Shown: positions 26,830 to 35,683 of the stretch, piece after piece
How the letters are laid out: each line of letters opens with the position of its first letter
Numbering within the stretch: position 1 is the stretch's first letter
Origin: Paenibacillus graminis
GTDB lineage: Bacteria; Bacillota; Bacilli; Paenibacillales; Paenibacillaceae
Direction of reading: 5' to 3'
Assembly: GCF_000758705.1 (NCBI RefSeq)
Contig: NZ_CP009287.1
Location: 1,736,001 to 1,800,000 of the forward strand
Length of the DNA stretch: 64,000 bases
Notes under the pieces: generated by a model
The model's input: the letters and a program-made list of their open reading frames with translations, nothing else
Told to the model about the DNA's origin: nothing
Database searches by the model: none
Translations under genes and position numbers: made by a program

Positions 26830-26857
26830 GGGAATAGATGGCACTGCCGGAAAGTTC

Positions 26858-26895
26858 AGGACACTTCCTTTCATTGGGGATTGTGTCCTTTTTTT
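26858..26895 (+). terminator. terminator after the GH2 remnant
   Basis: AGGACAC (26858-26864) pairs with GTGTCCT (26883-26889) with an 18-base loop able to pair further inside; seven T follow. Confidence 0.75.
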
Positions 26896-26909
26896 CTAAA
26901 ACGATTACA
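26896..26909 (+). promoter_or_regulatory. candidate cre (CcpA) site upstream of the GH43 gene
   Basis: CTAAAACGATTACA matches 12 of 14 positions of the known CcpA consensus TGWAANCGNTNWCA. It lies about 190 bases before the GH43 start. The intervening stretch has two ribosome-binding-like sites (GGAGG near 26950, AGGGAGA near 26990) followed only by very short frames. Confidence 0.35.
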
Positions 26910-27098
26910 AAAACATTTTAAGATAGTACATTTTTTGAATTTTCTTCCGGAGGTAGAATGAGGACAATGGCTGGAAAAATCAGTAGAACAGGGAGACGAA
27001 AAAATGAAAGCGGTTTTATGCGACCCGTAGACATCATTTAAGAGAGGCCATAGGCGTCGCAGGAAAACATAATGACATGATTCCAGGGAGGACTGAAA

Positions 27099-30000
27099 AT
27101 GGTCAAGAAAAGATTCAGGTATCTGCTGATTTGTCTCGCGGTGCTGCTGATGCTGCCGCTGCCGCAATGGAGCGGACCGGCTGTAGCGGCAGAGCCGATG
27201 CCGGATACGCCCGATTCGGCACCACTATGGGAGGGAAAGAATGTGGCGGATTTCTACAATGTGATCATGCAGGTAGGAGCCGATCCTTGGGTTTACAAGC
27301 ACACGGACGGCTATTACTACAACGTCTTTGTCAATGCCAGCGGCATCATGATCCGCAGAGCGAAGACCATCTCCGGCATTGATGCGGGCGAGAGAAGCCT
27401 AGCCTGGACACCGGTTAACGGTACGATGTACAGCTCCAATGTCTGGGCGCCTGAAATGCACTATGTCCAGGATACCGATGGCAAATTCAAATGGTATATT
27501 TACTTCGCGGCTGATAACGGAGCCAACGCCAACCACCGCATGTACGTGCTGGAGAACGCCAATGAAAATCCGATGACAGGAACCTGGGCATTTAAAGGGA
27601 AGATTAGCGATTCCACCGACCGTTGGGCGATCGATGGTACTGTGCTGACTGTAAACGGGCAGCATTATTTCATATGGTCCGGCTGGGAAGAAACGGACGG
27701 AAGCTTCCAGAATCTATATATTGCAAAGATGAGCGATCCACGGACCATCAGCTCGGAACGGGTATTGATCTCGACGCCTGACCATGATTGGGAAACATCT
27801 CCGGGCAGGATCAATGAAGGCCCCCAAGTCACTATAAAGGGCGATACCATCAACCTGGTCTATTCCGCTAACGGAAGCTGGACAGACAGTTACTGCCTCG
27901 GGCTGATTACAGCCCAGATTGGCGATGATTTGATGAATCCCGGCTCCTGGGTAAAACAGGACCGGCCGATCTTCTCCAGCGCTAATGGCGTTTACGGGCC
28001 GGGTCACCACAGCATTGTTGCGTCTCCTGACGGCGCGGAGGACTGGATCATCTACCACGCTGCCCGCTGGCCGGGATCAGGCTGGACCCGCAAAGTTCAC
28101 ACGCAGAAATTCACCTGGAACGAAGACAATACGCCGAACCTGGGAGAGCCCGCCGATCCGAATAAACCGGTTGCCAAGCCATCCGGCGAGCCGGTGCGAC
28201 AGCGTTATGAAGCGGAAGAAGCGCTGCTGGTGAAAGATCCGAACGGTGTAACTTTTCCGGCTGTCCGGCGGGAAAGCAGCGCTTCAGGCGGGATGAAGAT
28301 CGCCAACATCAATAATGCCAATGATTATGCCCAGTTTACAGTAAACGTGCCAGAGGCAGGATTCTATATAATGTCCGTGCGCAATGCCAACGGCTCACCC
28401 AATGCGGCGGAAGCCTCCCATATCCTCTCGGTCAACGGAAGCTCCGGCGCAAACTTGAACATCGTCTATTCCGGTCTGAATCGTTGGGGGGCCTCCACGG
28501 CGAAAGTCTATCTGAAGGAAGGCGACAATATCCTCCGCTTCTGGAAGGGGAACAACCTTGCCGAGATCGACAGCATGGATATATTCAAGCTGGATACATC
28601 GGAAATTTTATTCGAATCACCGGGATACACGCTGGGGTTGGGTGAAACCCGTAATTTGCCCCTGTATACGGTAACAGGCACTACTTATACCGCTGTTGAC
28701 ACAGGAGCATTCTTCAGTTCTTCCAACCCGAAGGTTGCCGTTATTGACGGAGGGACTCAGGTTAAGGCTGTCGGGGCGGGCAGTACCACAATCACCGCAA
28801 CCTATAACGGTAAAATGACCTCGGCCAACGTTACCGTTATTGCTGAGCCTGAATCTGTGCAGTCCGTTGTCATAAGCGGATTGGCCGGCATCCTGACCAG
28901 CGGGCAGACTAGCCAGCCCCTGCAGGTGACAGCACGCTATAACAACTATGAAGTGCAGAATGTGACAGCTGATGCTCAGTATACCAGCAGCAATCCCGGG
29001 GTGGCCCGGGTTGATTCTGATTCGGTCACCCGATCGGTATATGCGGTCAAACCGGGCACAACGCTGATTACAGCCGAATATAGCGGCAAGAAAGCGGCAT
29101 TCCACTTGATGGTAATTGCTGCTTCGGATGCGGTTAAGGTTGTTTCAACGGTGAAGACTCCTTCTGGAGTTACCCCTAAGCTGCCCAGCGTTGTTGATGT
29201 TGTCTACAATAGTAAGTCGAAGAAGGCAAAAATCGTCAGCTGGGAGCTGGCGGGACTTGACTTCAGCTCTCTTGGCACTGTTCAGGTACCTGTCACCCTG
29301 AAACTGGGTGGCCGTAATATTTCTTCCGCTATTGCCGTAGAAGTGATTCCGGGCTGGGGTCTTGACGACATTGTGAATCAGCTCCGCAACAAGCTGGCCA
29401 ATTTTTCATATCCTTTGGGAGACGGACTAGGCAACTATAATCAATCCAAGTATGATGCCTTCGTGGCCGAGGTGGATAAGGCGGAGAAAATGGCCGGAAA
29501 TGCAGAACTGAGTAAAGAACAGTTTGACGGGGAGCTGGATAAACTTGCTGGGGCGGAAGCAGCTCTGTTAGGTTCGCTTAACAACATACAGGATGGCGTG
29601 CTCTACAACGCTTACCGGGATTTCTCCGGCGATACGGCGGGCAAATATCCTTACGGCATTATCACCGAAGATCTGACCAATGGCGCTTCCGCCACCGTAC
29701 AAGAAGAAGACGGGAATAAATTCCTGCGGCTGACCACAACTGCTGCTTCGGGCAAAGCAAACCTGCTCTTACCCTATGCGGGCGAGGTAAAGGCCGAGGC
29801 AGATCAGCGCATCGTCATCGAATATCGCGCCAGATTAAACAGCAGCTTCCAGTACGCCAATGGCGCCATGATTCGAAATGACAGCGGTACAGGCAATTAT
29901 TCGATGGTGACGGCTTTTGATACGGGAAAAATAATCGTACAGGATGGCGGTACCAAGAAGGCAGTTCTAAACGTCGCAAACAATATATGGTACAAAGTTA

Positions 30001-30188
30001 AAATCGTGGCCAACTGGGATGCCAAGACGTATACCGTCTACATAGACGATGTTCCGGTGGCTATTGATTACAAATTCCGCCACACAGGCGGCGACAAGCT
30101 CACCGGACAGCGGTTCGGCGTCGACGGCTACGCCAATGCCTCCATCGACTTTGATGATTTCAAAGCTATGGTTATCGGAGGACCGTAA
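27099..30188 (+). CDS. secreted multidomain GH43 glycoside hydrolase
   Basis: 1029 aa with a signal peptide (to about AVAAEP) and no SLH or wall anchor, so likely released. The five-blade GH43 domain (about 45-355) has the expected acids: base Asp in VGADPWVY, middle Asp in RWAIDGTV, acid Glu in RINEGPQV. It is followed by a CBM6/35-like module (about 370-500, starting RYEAEEALL), two Big2-like Ig repeats, a Big4-like domain (to EVIPGW), a short FIVAR-like helical segment, and a C-terminal LamG-like domain with YTVYIDDV. GH43 enzymes attack arabinan or xylan side chains and related alpha-L-arabinofuranosides or beta-xylosides; specificity is unresolved. GGGAGG precedes the ATG. A cre-like site upstream suggests catabolite repression. 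Confidence 0.9.
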   Translation: MVKKRFRYLLICLAVLLMLPLPQWSGPAVAAEPMPDTPDSAPLWEGKNVADFYNVIMQVGADPWVYKHTDGYYYNVFVNASGIMIRRAKTISGIDAGERSLAWTPVNGTMYSSNVWAPEMHYVQDTDGKFKWYIYFAADNGANANHRMYVLENANENPMTGTWAFKGKISDSTDRWAIDGTVLTVNGQHYFIWSGWEETDGSFQNLYIAKMSDPRTISSERVLISTPDHDWETSPGRINEGPQVTIKGDTINLVYSANGSWTDSYCLGLITAQIGDDLMNPGSWVKQDRPIFSSANGVYGPGHHSIVASPDGAEDWIIYHAARWPGSGWTRKVHTQKFTWNEDNTPNLGEPADPNKPVAKPSGEPVRQRYEAEEALLVKDPNGVTFPAVRRESSASGGMKIANINNANDYAQFTVNVPEAGFYIMSVRNANGSPNAAEASHILSVNGSSGANLNIVYSGLNRWGASTAKVYLKEGDNILRFWKGNNLAEIDSMDIFKLDTSEILFESPGYTLGLGETRNLPLYTVTGTTYTAVDTGAFFSSSNPKVAVIDGGTQVKAVGAGSTTITATYNGKMTSANVTVIAEPESVQSVVISGLAGILTSGQTSQPLQVTARYNNYEVQNVTADAQYTSSNPGVARVDSDSVTRSVYAVKPGTTLITAEYSGKKAAFHLMVIAASDAVKVVSTVKTPSGVTPKLPSVVDVVYNSKSKKAKIVSWELAGLDFSSLGTVQVPVTLKLGGRNISSAIAVEVIPGWGLDDIVNQLRNKLANFSYPLGDGLGNYNQSKYDAFVAEVDKAEKMAGNAELSKEQFDGELDKLAGAEAALLGSLNNIQDGVLYNAYRDFSGDTAGKYPYGIITEDLTNGASATVQEEDGNKFLRLTTTAASGKANLLLPYAGEVKAEADQRIVIEYRARLNSSFQYANGAMIRNDSGTGNYSMVTAFDTGKIIVQDGGTKKAVLNVANNIWYKVKIVANWDAKTYTVYIDDVPVAIDYKFRHTGGDKLTGQRFGVDGYANASIDFDDFKAMVIGGP

Positions 30189-30330
30189 AAGTGTAAGCGG
30201 AAACGAAACCTGAGATGAGGTGAGCTAAGGTGATCAGATGATCCAGTGTTGCAGTACGGGGATACGACTGGATGGGTCAGAAGCTCAACGGGAGGATTAA
30301 TGGAGTCCGTTACAATAGAGTGATCAGAAG

Positions 30331-30361
30331 GCGACTTGTCTGCGGATAAGTTGCTTTTTTT
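30331..30361 (+). terminator. terminator hairpin A (repeated family)
   Basis: GCGACTTGTC (30331-30340) pairs with GATAAGTTGC (30345-30354) with two G-U pairs, then seven T. A closely related hairpin occurs at 33508-33536. The 140 bases between the GH43 stop and this hairpin show no recognisable gene. Confidence 0.85.
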
Positions 30362-30563
30362 CTCCTTTATTAGGTGAAATTATTCGTAATTTAAAATTGG
30401 CTGAGCTTCAATCAGGGGTTAGTGGGCATAGCAAGTGATAAAAAATGCTTCCAAGTGAAACCTTGTATACTATATTTTTTAATAGGAGAGATAATGTAAT
30501 ATTCCGGGAGATTCGCTTTTTATTTTGAGAAAAATATGTGATTACTGTAAGGGAGAGTGGGAT

Positions 30564-31487
30564 ATGAGCAAAAAATTGTCTATATCGACACCTTATATTA
30601 CGACTTATCCGCCCTACGCTAATATTTTTTCAATGATTGGGAGCTGCAAGGACTCAATGAACTGGTTTTATAACAACTTTGTTGATTTGAAAATTGAGGA
30701 TGACACCATTTTTTTTGCCGAACATCCAACATTGTTTGGTTCATGTCCGTGGCTCAGCATTGAGAAATTAACAAGAGAGCAAATTCAACTGGAGTGGGAC
30801 AGCTTTGTTCATTTCGTAATCGATTGTATTGATGCTGGCTGCTATTTGGATCTTACACTGGATCAATCGCAAATACCGAACGCTAAAAGGACAAAGAGCC
30901 CTTTTTTTCATGAAACACTGATCTTTGGCTATAATCGTTCTCAAGAGCTCATCTATATTGCCGATAATTTCAGACGGGGAGCCTACCAGACAACAGAGTG
31001 TACTTTTCTGGAAATCTCAAGGGCCTATGCCCATTTTAAGCCTGATTCTTATCTTGGAATTAACAAAATAAGCGTAACTGAGATTGATTACAATTTTGAC
31101 CTGGAGTTTGTAATGAAGTCCATGAGCAGCTACATGAATTACCGTTTGAATTGCATCCATGACGCCTCTGATGTCTACTCTTTTTGGAATAATAAAATTA
31201 TTAGATATAGCGAGCGTAATACGTTGGATATACGGGACTTCCATTTGTTGTGGAGTCATAAAAAGTGCATGCTGGACCGGTTGGATTATATGAGGGAAAA
31301 TGGTCATCTTGATAAAGAGAGAAAGTACGATGACTACATTGAAATCGTTAATCAAAGCCTTATTCAATTAAACTTCGCATTAAAATACTTAGTCACTAAA
31401 GACCATAAAATCGTTGATCGGATCATCTGCGGCAATAACCAAATCCGCGCAAAAGAGTTAGCGATTCTAGAAAGACTCTTCAAATGA
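30564..31487 (+). CDS. hypothetical protein, paralogue 1 (possible C39/BtrH-like fold)
   Basis: 307 aa, cytoplasmic, AT-rich coding. I start it at the ATG at 30564, 6 bases after GGGAGAG. It is clearly related to the next gene: both begin with P-[YL]-ITTYP..AN-[IL]-FS, share a central FHE/SHE...GYN/GFD...DNF/DFW...G-x-Y block, and end with a helical half containing FHLLWSHKK / FHLLYEHKK. The H...G-[YF]-[ND]...D pattern recalls the C39-peptidase / BtrH N-terminal fold seen in antibiotic pathways, but no matching catalytic Cys is evident, so the fold is a guess. The stop overlaps the ATG region of paralogue 2, so they are co-transcribed. Function unknown. Confidence 0.8.
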   Translation: MSKKLSISTPYITTYPPYANIFSMIGSCKDSMNWFYNNFVDLKIEDDTIFFAEHPTLFGSCPWLSIEKLTREQIQLEWDSFVHFVIDCIDAGCYLDLTLDQSQIPNAKRTKSPFFHETLIFGYNRSQELIYIADNFRRGAYQTTECTFLEISRAYAHFKPDSYLGINKISVTEIDYNFDLEFVMKSMSSYMNYRLNCIHDASDVYSFWNNKIIRYSERNTLDIRDFHLLWSHKKCMLDRLDYMRENGHLDKERKYDDYIEIVNQSLIQLNFALKYLVTKDHKIVDRIICGNNQIRAKELAILERLFK

Positions 31488-31510
31488 CAATGATACGAGG
31501 AGCATCCGTT

Positions 31511-32560
31511 ATGAATAAAAAGATATTAAATTTAAATAAGCCTTTAATTACGACCTACCCACATCATGCAAATTTGTTTTCAATACTTGATTTGGATCAG
31601 CGGTCGCTTAGCTGGATTTTTCATAACTATTTATTGGTGATTCTTCATCATGATGAAAAAGGAGGGTATGGATTAGATTTTTGTTCCCAATATTATCCTT
31701 GGCATAAATTCAAATTAGCAACGTGTCCTATGTTAATTACCAGAGTCTATCAAAAAGAAATTATTCTTGGGAAATGGAATTTTCATGATTTTTTAGTGGA
31801 ATTAATTAATAACGAAAACTATATATACTTTATTAGAGAGCTTGCTGATGGAGGATCACATGAGGTGTTTATCTCGGGTTTTGACTTGTCCAGGAAAGAA
31901 TTCCTATGTCATGATTTTTGGAATGGGGTTTATGGGGAAAAATGGATTCCCTTTAGTGAAATAACACTCAAAAGAGATTCAGCTTTTCAAAATGAGTGGT
32001 CCACAGATTATTTAAATGGCGTATGGGCAATTGAAAAAACAAACCAATATAAAGAACCCAATGAATTCTACTATGAAACAGTACTAAACTTTTCCCCAGA
32101 GGATTTATTGGATATTCTAAAAGAGTATATTGGGATGAGTAACAATGTTCGAACTATCCTAAGAAAAGATAACAGATATCTTGGCTTAGAAATATACGAT
32201 GTTATGACCGAAATGCTAGAAAAACAGAAGAATAATATGGTTGGGCAACCCTTTGCCATTCATCCGTTCCATTTGCTGTATGAACATAAAAAGCTGTTAT
32301 CATTAGCTGCTGCCTTTACAAACAGTCCCACCGTAAAAAAGGAATCAGACCTGTTAATCAATGAAGCCTTTAAGCTTAGAAACTTAGTTCTTTACTGTAA
32401 CCATTGTATCGCTGAGAAAGGAATCTATAAAAAATACGAAGCTATAATTGAAAATATAATGAAATTAAAAAACATCGAATTAGCGATGATGCACTCTTTA
32501 ATTGAAAATATTAGTGCCTTCACCCCTTCTTCCAAGCAAAACACTTCAACATTTTCGTAA
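31511..32560 (+). CDS. hypothetical protein, paralogue 2
   Basis: 349 aa, AT-rich, paralogous to the preceding protein (see its shared blocks). The start at 31511 has GAGGAG 8 bases upstream; an in-frame ATG at 31484 overlaps the stop of paralogue 1 but has no site. Its version of the central block reads SHEVFISGFDLSRKEFLCHD, followed by FWNGVYGEKWIPFSEITL; the C-terminal helical region has FHLLYEHKKLLSLAAAF. No signal peptide or membrane helix. Tandem paralogues of this kind suggest a heteromeric or two-substrate arrangement, which is inference. Function unknown. Confidence 0.8.
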   Translation: MNKKILNLNKPLITTYPHHANLFSILDLDQRSLSWIFHNYLLVILHHDEKGGYGLDFCSQYYPWHKFKLATCPMLITRVYQKEIILGKWNFHDFLVELINNENYIYFIRELADGGSHEVFISGFDLSRKEFLCHDFWNGVYGEKWIPFSEITLKRDSAFQNEWSTDYLNGVWAIEKTNQYKEPNEFYYETVLNFSPEDLLDILKEYIGMSNNVRTILRKDNRYLGLEIYDVMTEMLEKQKNNMVGQPFAIHPFHLLYEHKKLLSLAAAFTNSPTVKKESDLLINEAFKLRNLVLYCNHCIAEKGIYKKYEAIIENIMKLKNIELAMMHSLIENISAFTPSSKQNTSTFS

Positions 32561-32667
32561 TTGAAAGAAGTCCAAAGTTTCTTTATAATAGGAAGAGCGA
32601 AGATGATTTTTTACATTATTTTCCTATTAAATTTCATTTATTATAGACCACAAAGGAGAAGTTAAGC

Positions 32668-33279
32668 ATGAAGAACAAATGGTTGAAGGTGATAACAATT
32701 ATAATCGGCACTACTATTGTTGCAGCTACACTTAAGCATCCTCATCCCTTGGCAATCGCTACGGCCAAAGCATCCCCAAAGGTGATCCAGACGGAATCAC
32801 ACATATACAGCAGTGCGAACGCTTTTATCAATCAATACAATAAGAATTCCAAGCTTGGACCGATTGAATCCTATACAATCCTAAAGAAGTCTGGAGTAAT
32901 TAAGTTACAGGCCAGTCTTGGAGGATATGGTTCGATGACCGCTGTAATGAATGTGGATAAAAGCTTGAGAAACATCGTATATCAGCAAAAATATATGTAC
33001 TATCCGCAAGAAACATTAGATGATATGAAGAAAAATGGCATTGAGGGTGATGGGGGAGTAGAAATTGCATTGACCATAGAAACGCTATTATCGATATTTT
33101 CACCTGATGCCACAATAAAGGAACACCAAGAAGTGACCGCTTTGTTTGACCACACCCCAAGATTAGATCCTAAACAGGCTAGCTGGAGGACTGCTAAAAT
33201 CGGGAATATTACCTACAGTCTGCATATGTCGGAAGAGGGAATGTGCTCGTTCAAAGTCTCTCGGCAAGTTGCTAATTAA
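32668..33279 (+). CDS. hypothetical exported protein
   Basis: 203 aa. AAGGAG lies 8 bases before the ATG. The N-terminus (MKNKWLKVITIIIGTTIVAA) is a signal peptide or single anchor; the rest is soluble, with SHIYSSANAFINQYNKN, a central GGYGSMTAVMN and a C-terminal GNITYSLHMSEEGMCSF. No family recognised. It follows paralogue 2 by about 100 bases in the same AT-rich stretch and may share its history. Only one Cys is visible, so disulfide pairing is unlikely. Confidence 0.75.
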   Translation: MKNKWLKVITIIIGTTIVAATLKHPHPLAIATAKASPKVIQTESHIYSSANAFINQYNKNSKLGPIESYTILKKSGVIKLQASLGGYGSMTAVMNVDKSLRNIVYQQKYMYYPQETLDDMKKNGIEGDGGVEIALTIETLLSIFSPDATIKEHQEVTALFDHTPRLDPKQASWRTAKIGNITYSLHMSEEGMCSFKVSRQVAN

Positions 33280-33385
33280 TCTAAGTTCCCGGAACGTGTA
33301 AATACCGACCGGACTACCTCTTAAGGGGTTTGGATCAGAGATGGAGCTCGGGAATGGACCTTGCAATTTGCCGTTAGTATAACTC

Positions 33386-33476
33386 GGAGGATCTGATCTC
33401 CATCGGCCTCATCAAAGCCATCGAGAGCCACCGTCTGAACAAGGGCACGAAGATGAGCTATGTTTCAAGAATAGAG
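33386..33476 (+). pseudogene. second sigK fragment (rearranged)
   Basis: Read in frame this gives [20 protein letters not shown], then KMSYVSRIE. The first part matches sigK region 2 but lacks the nine bases encoding TIG (the intact gene has [15 protein letters not shown]). The last part matches the end of region 4 (SYVSRIE), with the roughly 120 residues between deleted. DNA similarity to 14365-14437 is high. It is a scar 19 kb away from intact sigK. Confidence 0.8.
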
Positions 33477-33507
33477 TTCGGTATCTTATTAACAATACGC
33501 TTAGAAA

Positions 33508-33536
33508 GCGACTCGTCTGCAGATGAGTTGCTTTTT
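33508..33536 (+). terminator. terminator hairpin B (repeated family)
   Basis: GCGACTCGTC (33508-33517) pairs with GATGAGTTGC (33522-33531), then five T. It matches 30 of 35 bases of the hairpin region at 30327-30361, with one compensatory pair change. Confidence 0.82.
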
Positions 33537-33649
33537 GTTTTTTATACTAAGCAACTTGTGCGTTTCGGTAGTTTTTCAATCCGACGATCACATAAAGGTA
33601 TATTGGGAAAGTAAGCATTGACAAGAAAAAATAAACAGGATAATTTTAA

Positions 33650-33663
33650 GGTAAGCGTTTACG
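33650..33663 (+). promoter_or_regulatory. cre/LacI-type operator 1
   Basis: GGTAAGCGTTTACG matches 12 of 14 positions of the CcpA consensus and shares GTAARCGTTTACGT with a second site at 33790. A weaker relative (GTAAAACGTATACA) lies at 33712-33725 between them. Position upstream of the isomalto-oligosaccharide locus suggests carbon catabolite or LacI-type control. Confidence 0.45.
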
Positions 33664-33789
33664 TAAAGCTGATTTAAGATTATGAATATTAAATGCCTAA
33701 CTTAGATTTAAGTAAAACGTATACATGTGCATTAAATTTTTTCGGACGGGAGGGAAAGTTCTTAATAAAGAAATAGTTTTACTCATTAG

Positions 33790-33803
33790 AGTAAACGTTT
33801 ACG
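33790..33803 (+). promoter_or_regulatory. cre/LacI-type operator 2
   Basis: AGTAAACGTTTACG contains the perfect palindrome GTAAACGTTTAC and lies 140 bases downstream of operator 1 and about 140 bases before the kinase start. Confidence 0.5.
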
Positions 33804-33876
33804 TTATGCTTGCACCATCCCTATAGGTAAAAAAAGATGATCCTGGCGAATACAAAATTCATCTCATTGCAGCTTT

Positions 33877-33898
33877 AAGGGTCACTGAGGTGGCCCTT
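33877..33898 (+). terminator. hairpin in the kinase leader, terminator or attenuator
   Basis: AAGGGTCAC (33877-33885) pairs with GTGGCCCTT (33890-33898), with a TTTC tail, only 30 bases before the kinase ATG. It may be a weak terminator or an attenuator for the operon. The T run is short. Confidence 0.45.
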
Positions 33899-33928
33899 TC
33901 TTATGTAATGCCACAGAAAGGATGCATT

Positions 33929-35680
33929 ATGAAAAACAGGAAAAACTCACTGGGTGTAAGGCTTATTCAACTGTTTGCCGCTATAACTGTTCCGCTTCTC
34001 TCCGTGCTGTTTGCAGGAGGGTACTATGCCAAGGAAAATGTATTGGCTCAGGTATCCAGATCCTATCAGAATTTAGTGAACTCCAATCTGAAAATGATGG
34101 AGAGCAGTCTTGAGGACATTACGATTAATCTGGTGGATATTGTCGATCACGACGTGAATTTTCTTCAATTCAACCGTCCAGGGCTGACAGATTCCGAATA
34201 TTATTTTGCCCGTATGGGGATTATGCAAAGAAATCAAGCCTACCAGGCATATTATCATAGCGTGGATATGTTTTACTTATACTCCAGCGTCAATGATACG
34301 TTGACACTGTCCAATGTATTAGGAACGACAGAGGATTATATGGATAAGGTACGGACCTGGATCACGAACAGGGTTCACGATGAAGATCAATTAGAACCAC
34401 TCAAGTACAAATGGACAATCGTTAAGATTGCCGGGGATTACTATTTAAACCGGACAGTCGGCAATAATCTGGGCAATCCCTCCTATATTGGTGCGCTTAT
34501 CCGAATCGACTCCATGCGCTCACCGCTGGGCAATCTAAACCTGCAATCCGGCGGCGATGTTCTTATCGTGGATAATGAAGGGAATATTATAACCAGTCCT
34601 TCGGAAACAATGGGCTACGGCTTCAAGCTGCCGCGTGAGAAGCTGAACCGGAATTCTTCGTTTTCTTTTTCGCATGATGGCGTGAAGCTATTCGTTGTGT
34701 CCAGCCAGTCAGCCGCCCTGGGAATCAATCTTTCGGTGGTCATTCCCGATTCAGAGCTGCTTCAGGGATTGAATATCTTCCAGATGATTGTTAATGTTCT
34801 TCCCTTTTTTGTTTTGATCATTTTGCTGGTTTACTTATATTATTTTCGCCGTATGGTCATCCGCCCGATTCTGGATTTGCTGGGAGGCATCCACCGCATT
34901 CGTAAAGGCTCTATGGAAACCCAGCTTCCTTCTTCTAACCTGTTGGAGTTTCAAGCACTGAATCAAGCGTTCAATAGCATGGTTGTGGAAATTCAAGACT
35001 TGAAAATTGATGTATACGAGGAACGGTTAAACGCACAAAAGGCAGAATTGAAGCATTTGCAAATGCAAATTAATCCGCATTTTTTTCTGAACACGCTCAA
35101 TATCATTTTTCAGCTTGCCGACCTGAAACGTTATGAACTGGTAAAAAAGACAGTACGCCATCTGGTGCAGTATTTCCGTTTTATGCTTCAGGTCAAGGAT
35201 AACAGCATTACTTTGGAACAAGAACTGGAACATCTCCGCAATTATCTCGAAATTCAAAAAATGCGTTACCAGCAATCGTTTGATTTTCAGATTGCCGTGG
35301 ATGAAGAGATTAGCGGCGCCTCTATACCTTCCTTGATTATTCAGCCCTTTGTAGAAAATGCCATGCTTCACGGTATAAGTCTGAAAACAGAGACATTCAA
35401 TCTCCGGATCTCGGCAGTCCAATCTGAAGAAGAGGCCGATATTATGATCATTGAAATCTCGGATAACGGAAAAGGCTGCAGTGCCCGGAAACTACAGGAA
35501 TTAAATTCACCGGATTACACACCCGGAACGGAGGACGGGCATATTGGCATCTGGAATGTAAAAAAAAGGTTGGCTATGCGTTATCAGGAGAAAGCTGACA
35601 TTTACTTCAGCGAAAATGAGCCGACCGGATTCCGTGTGCGTCTGATTTTACCCGTTGAATATGCAGAAGGAGAACGATAA
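33929..35680 (+). CDS. YesM-type sensor histidine kinase
   Basis: About 583 aa. One N-terminal helix (about 10-32), an extracellular sensor domain of about 240 residues, a second helix (LPFFVLIILLVYLYYF), HAMP, then the LytS/YesM-type kinase with phospho-His box QINPHFFLNTLN, and an ATPase domain with FVENAMLHGI, DNGKGC and GIWNVKKRL. The ATG at 33929 is chosen for AAAGGATGC upstream. The response regulator follows after 3 bases. Systems of this type sense sugars outside the cell and switch on neighbouring ABC importers, here the isomalto-oligosaccharide locus (inference from position). Confidence 0.92.
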   Translation: MKNRKNSLGVRLIQLFAAITVPLLSVLFAGGYYAKENVLAQVSRSYQNLVNSNLKMMESSLEDITINLVDIVDHDVNFLQFNRPGLTDSEYYFARMGIMQRNQAYQAYYHSVDMFYLYSSVNDTLTLSNVLGTTEDYMDKVRTWITNRVHDEDQLEPLKYKWTIVKIAGDYYLNRTVGNNLGNPSYIGALIRIDSMRSPLGNLNLQSGGDVLIVDNEGNIITSPSETMGYGFKLPREKLNRNSSFSFSHDGVKLFVVSSQSAALGINLSVVIPDSELLQGLNIFQMIVNVLPFFVLIILLVYLYYFRRMVIRPILDLLGGIHRIRKGSMETQLPSSNLLEFQALNQAFNSMVVEIQDLKIDVYEERLNAQKAELKHLQMQINPHFFLNTLNIIFQLADLKRYELVKKTVRHLVQYFRFMLQVKDNSITLEQELEHLRNYLEIQKMRYQQSFDFQIAVDEEISGASIPSLIIQPFVENAMLHGISLKTETFNLRISAVQSEEEADIMIIEISDNGKGCSARKLQELNSPDYTPGTEDGHIGIWNVKKRLAMRYQEKADIYFSENEPTGFRVRLILPVEYAEGER

Positions 35681-35683
35681 GCC

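Noticed and set aside
26957..27043. Short frame after GGAGG upstream of the GH43 gene
   Set aside because: The ribosome binding site is only three bases from the ATG, and the peptide shows no recognisable features.
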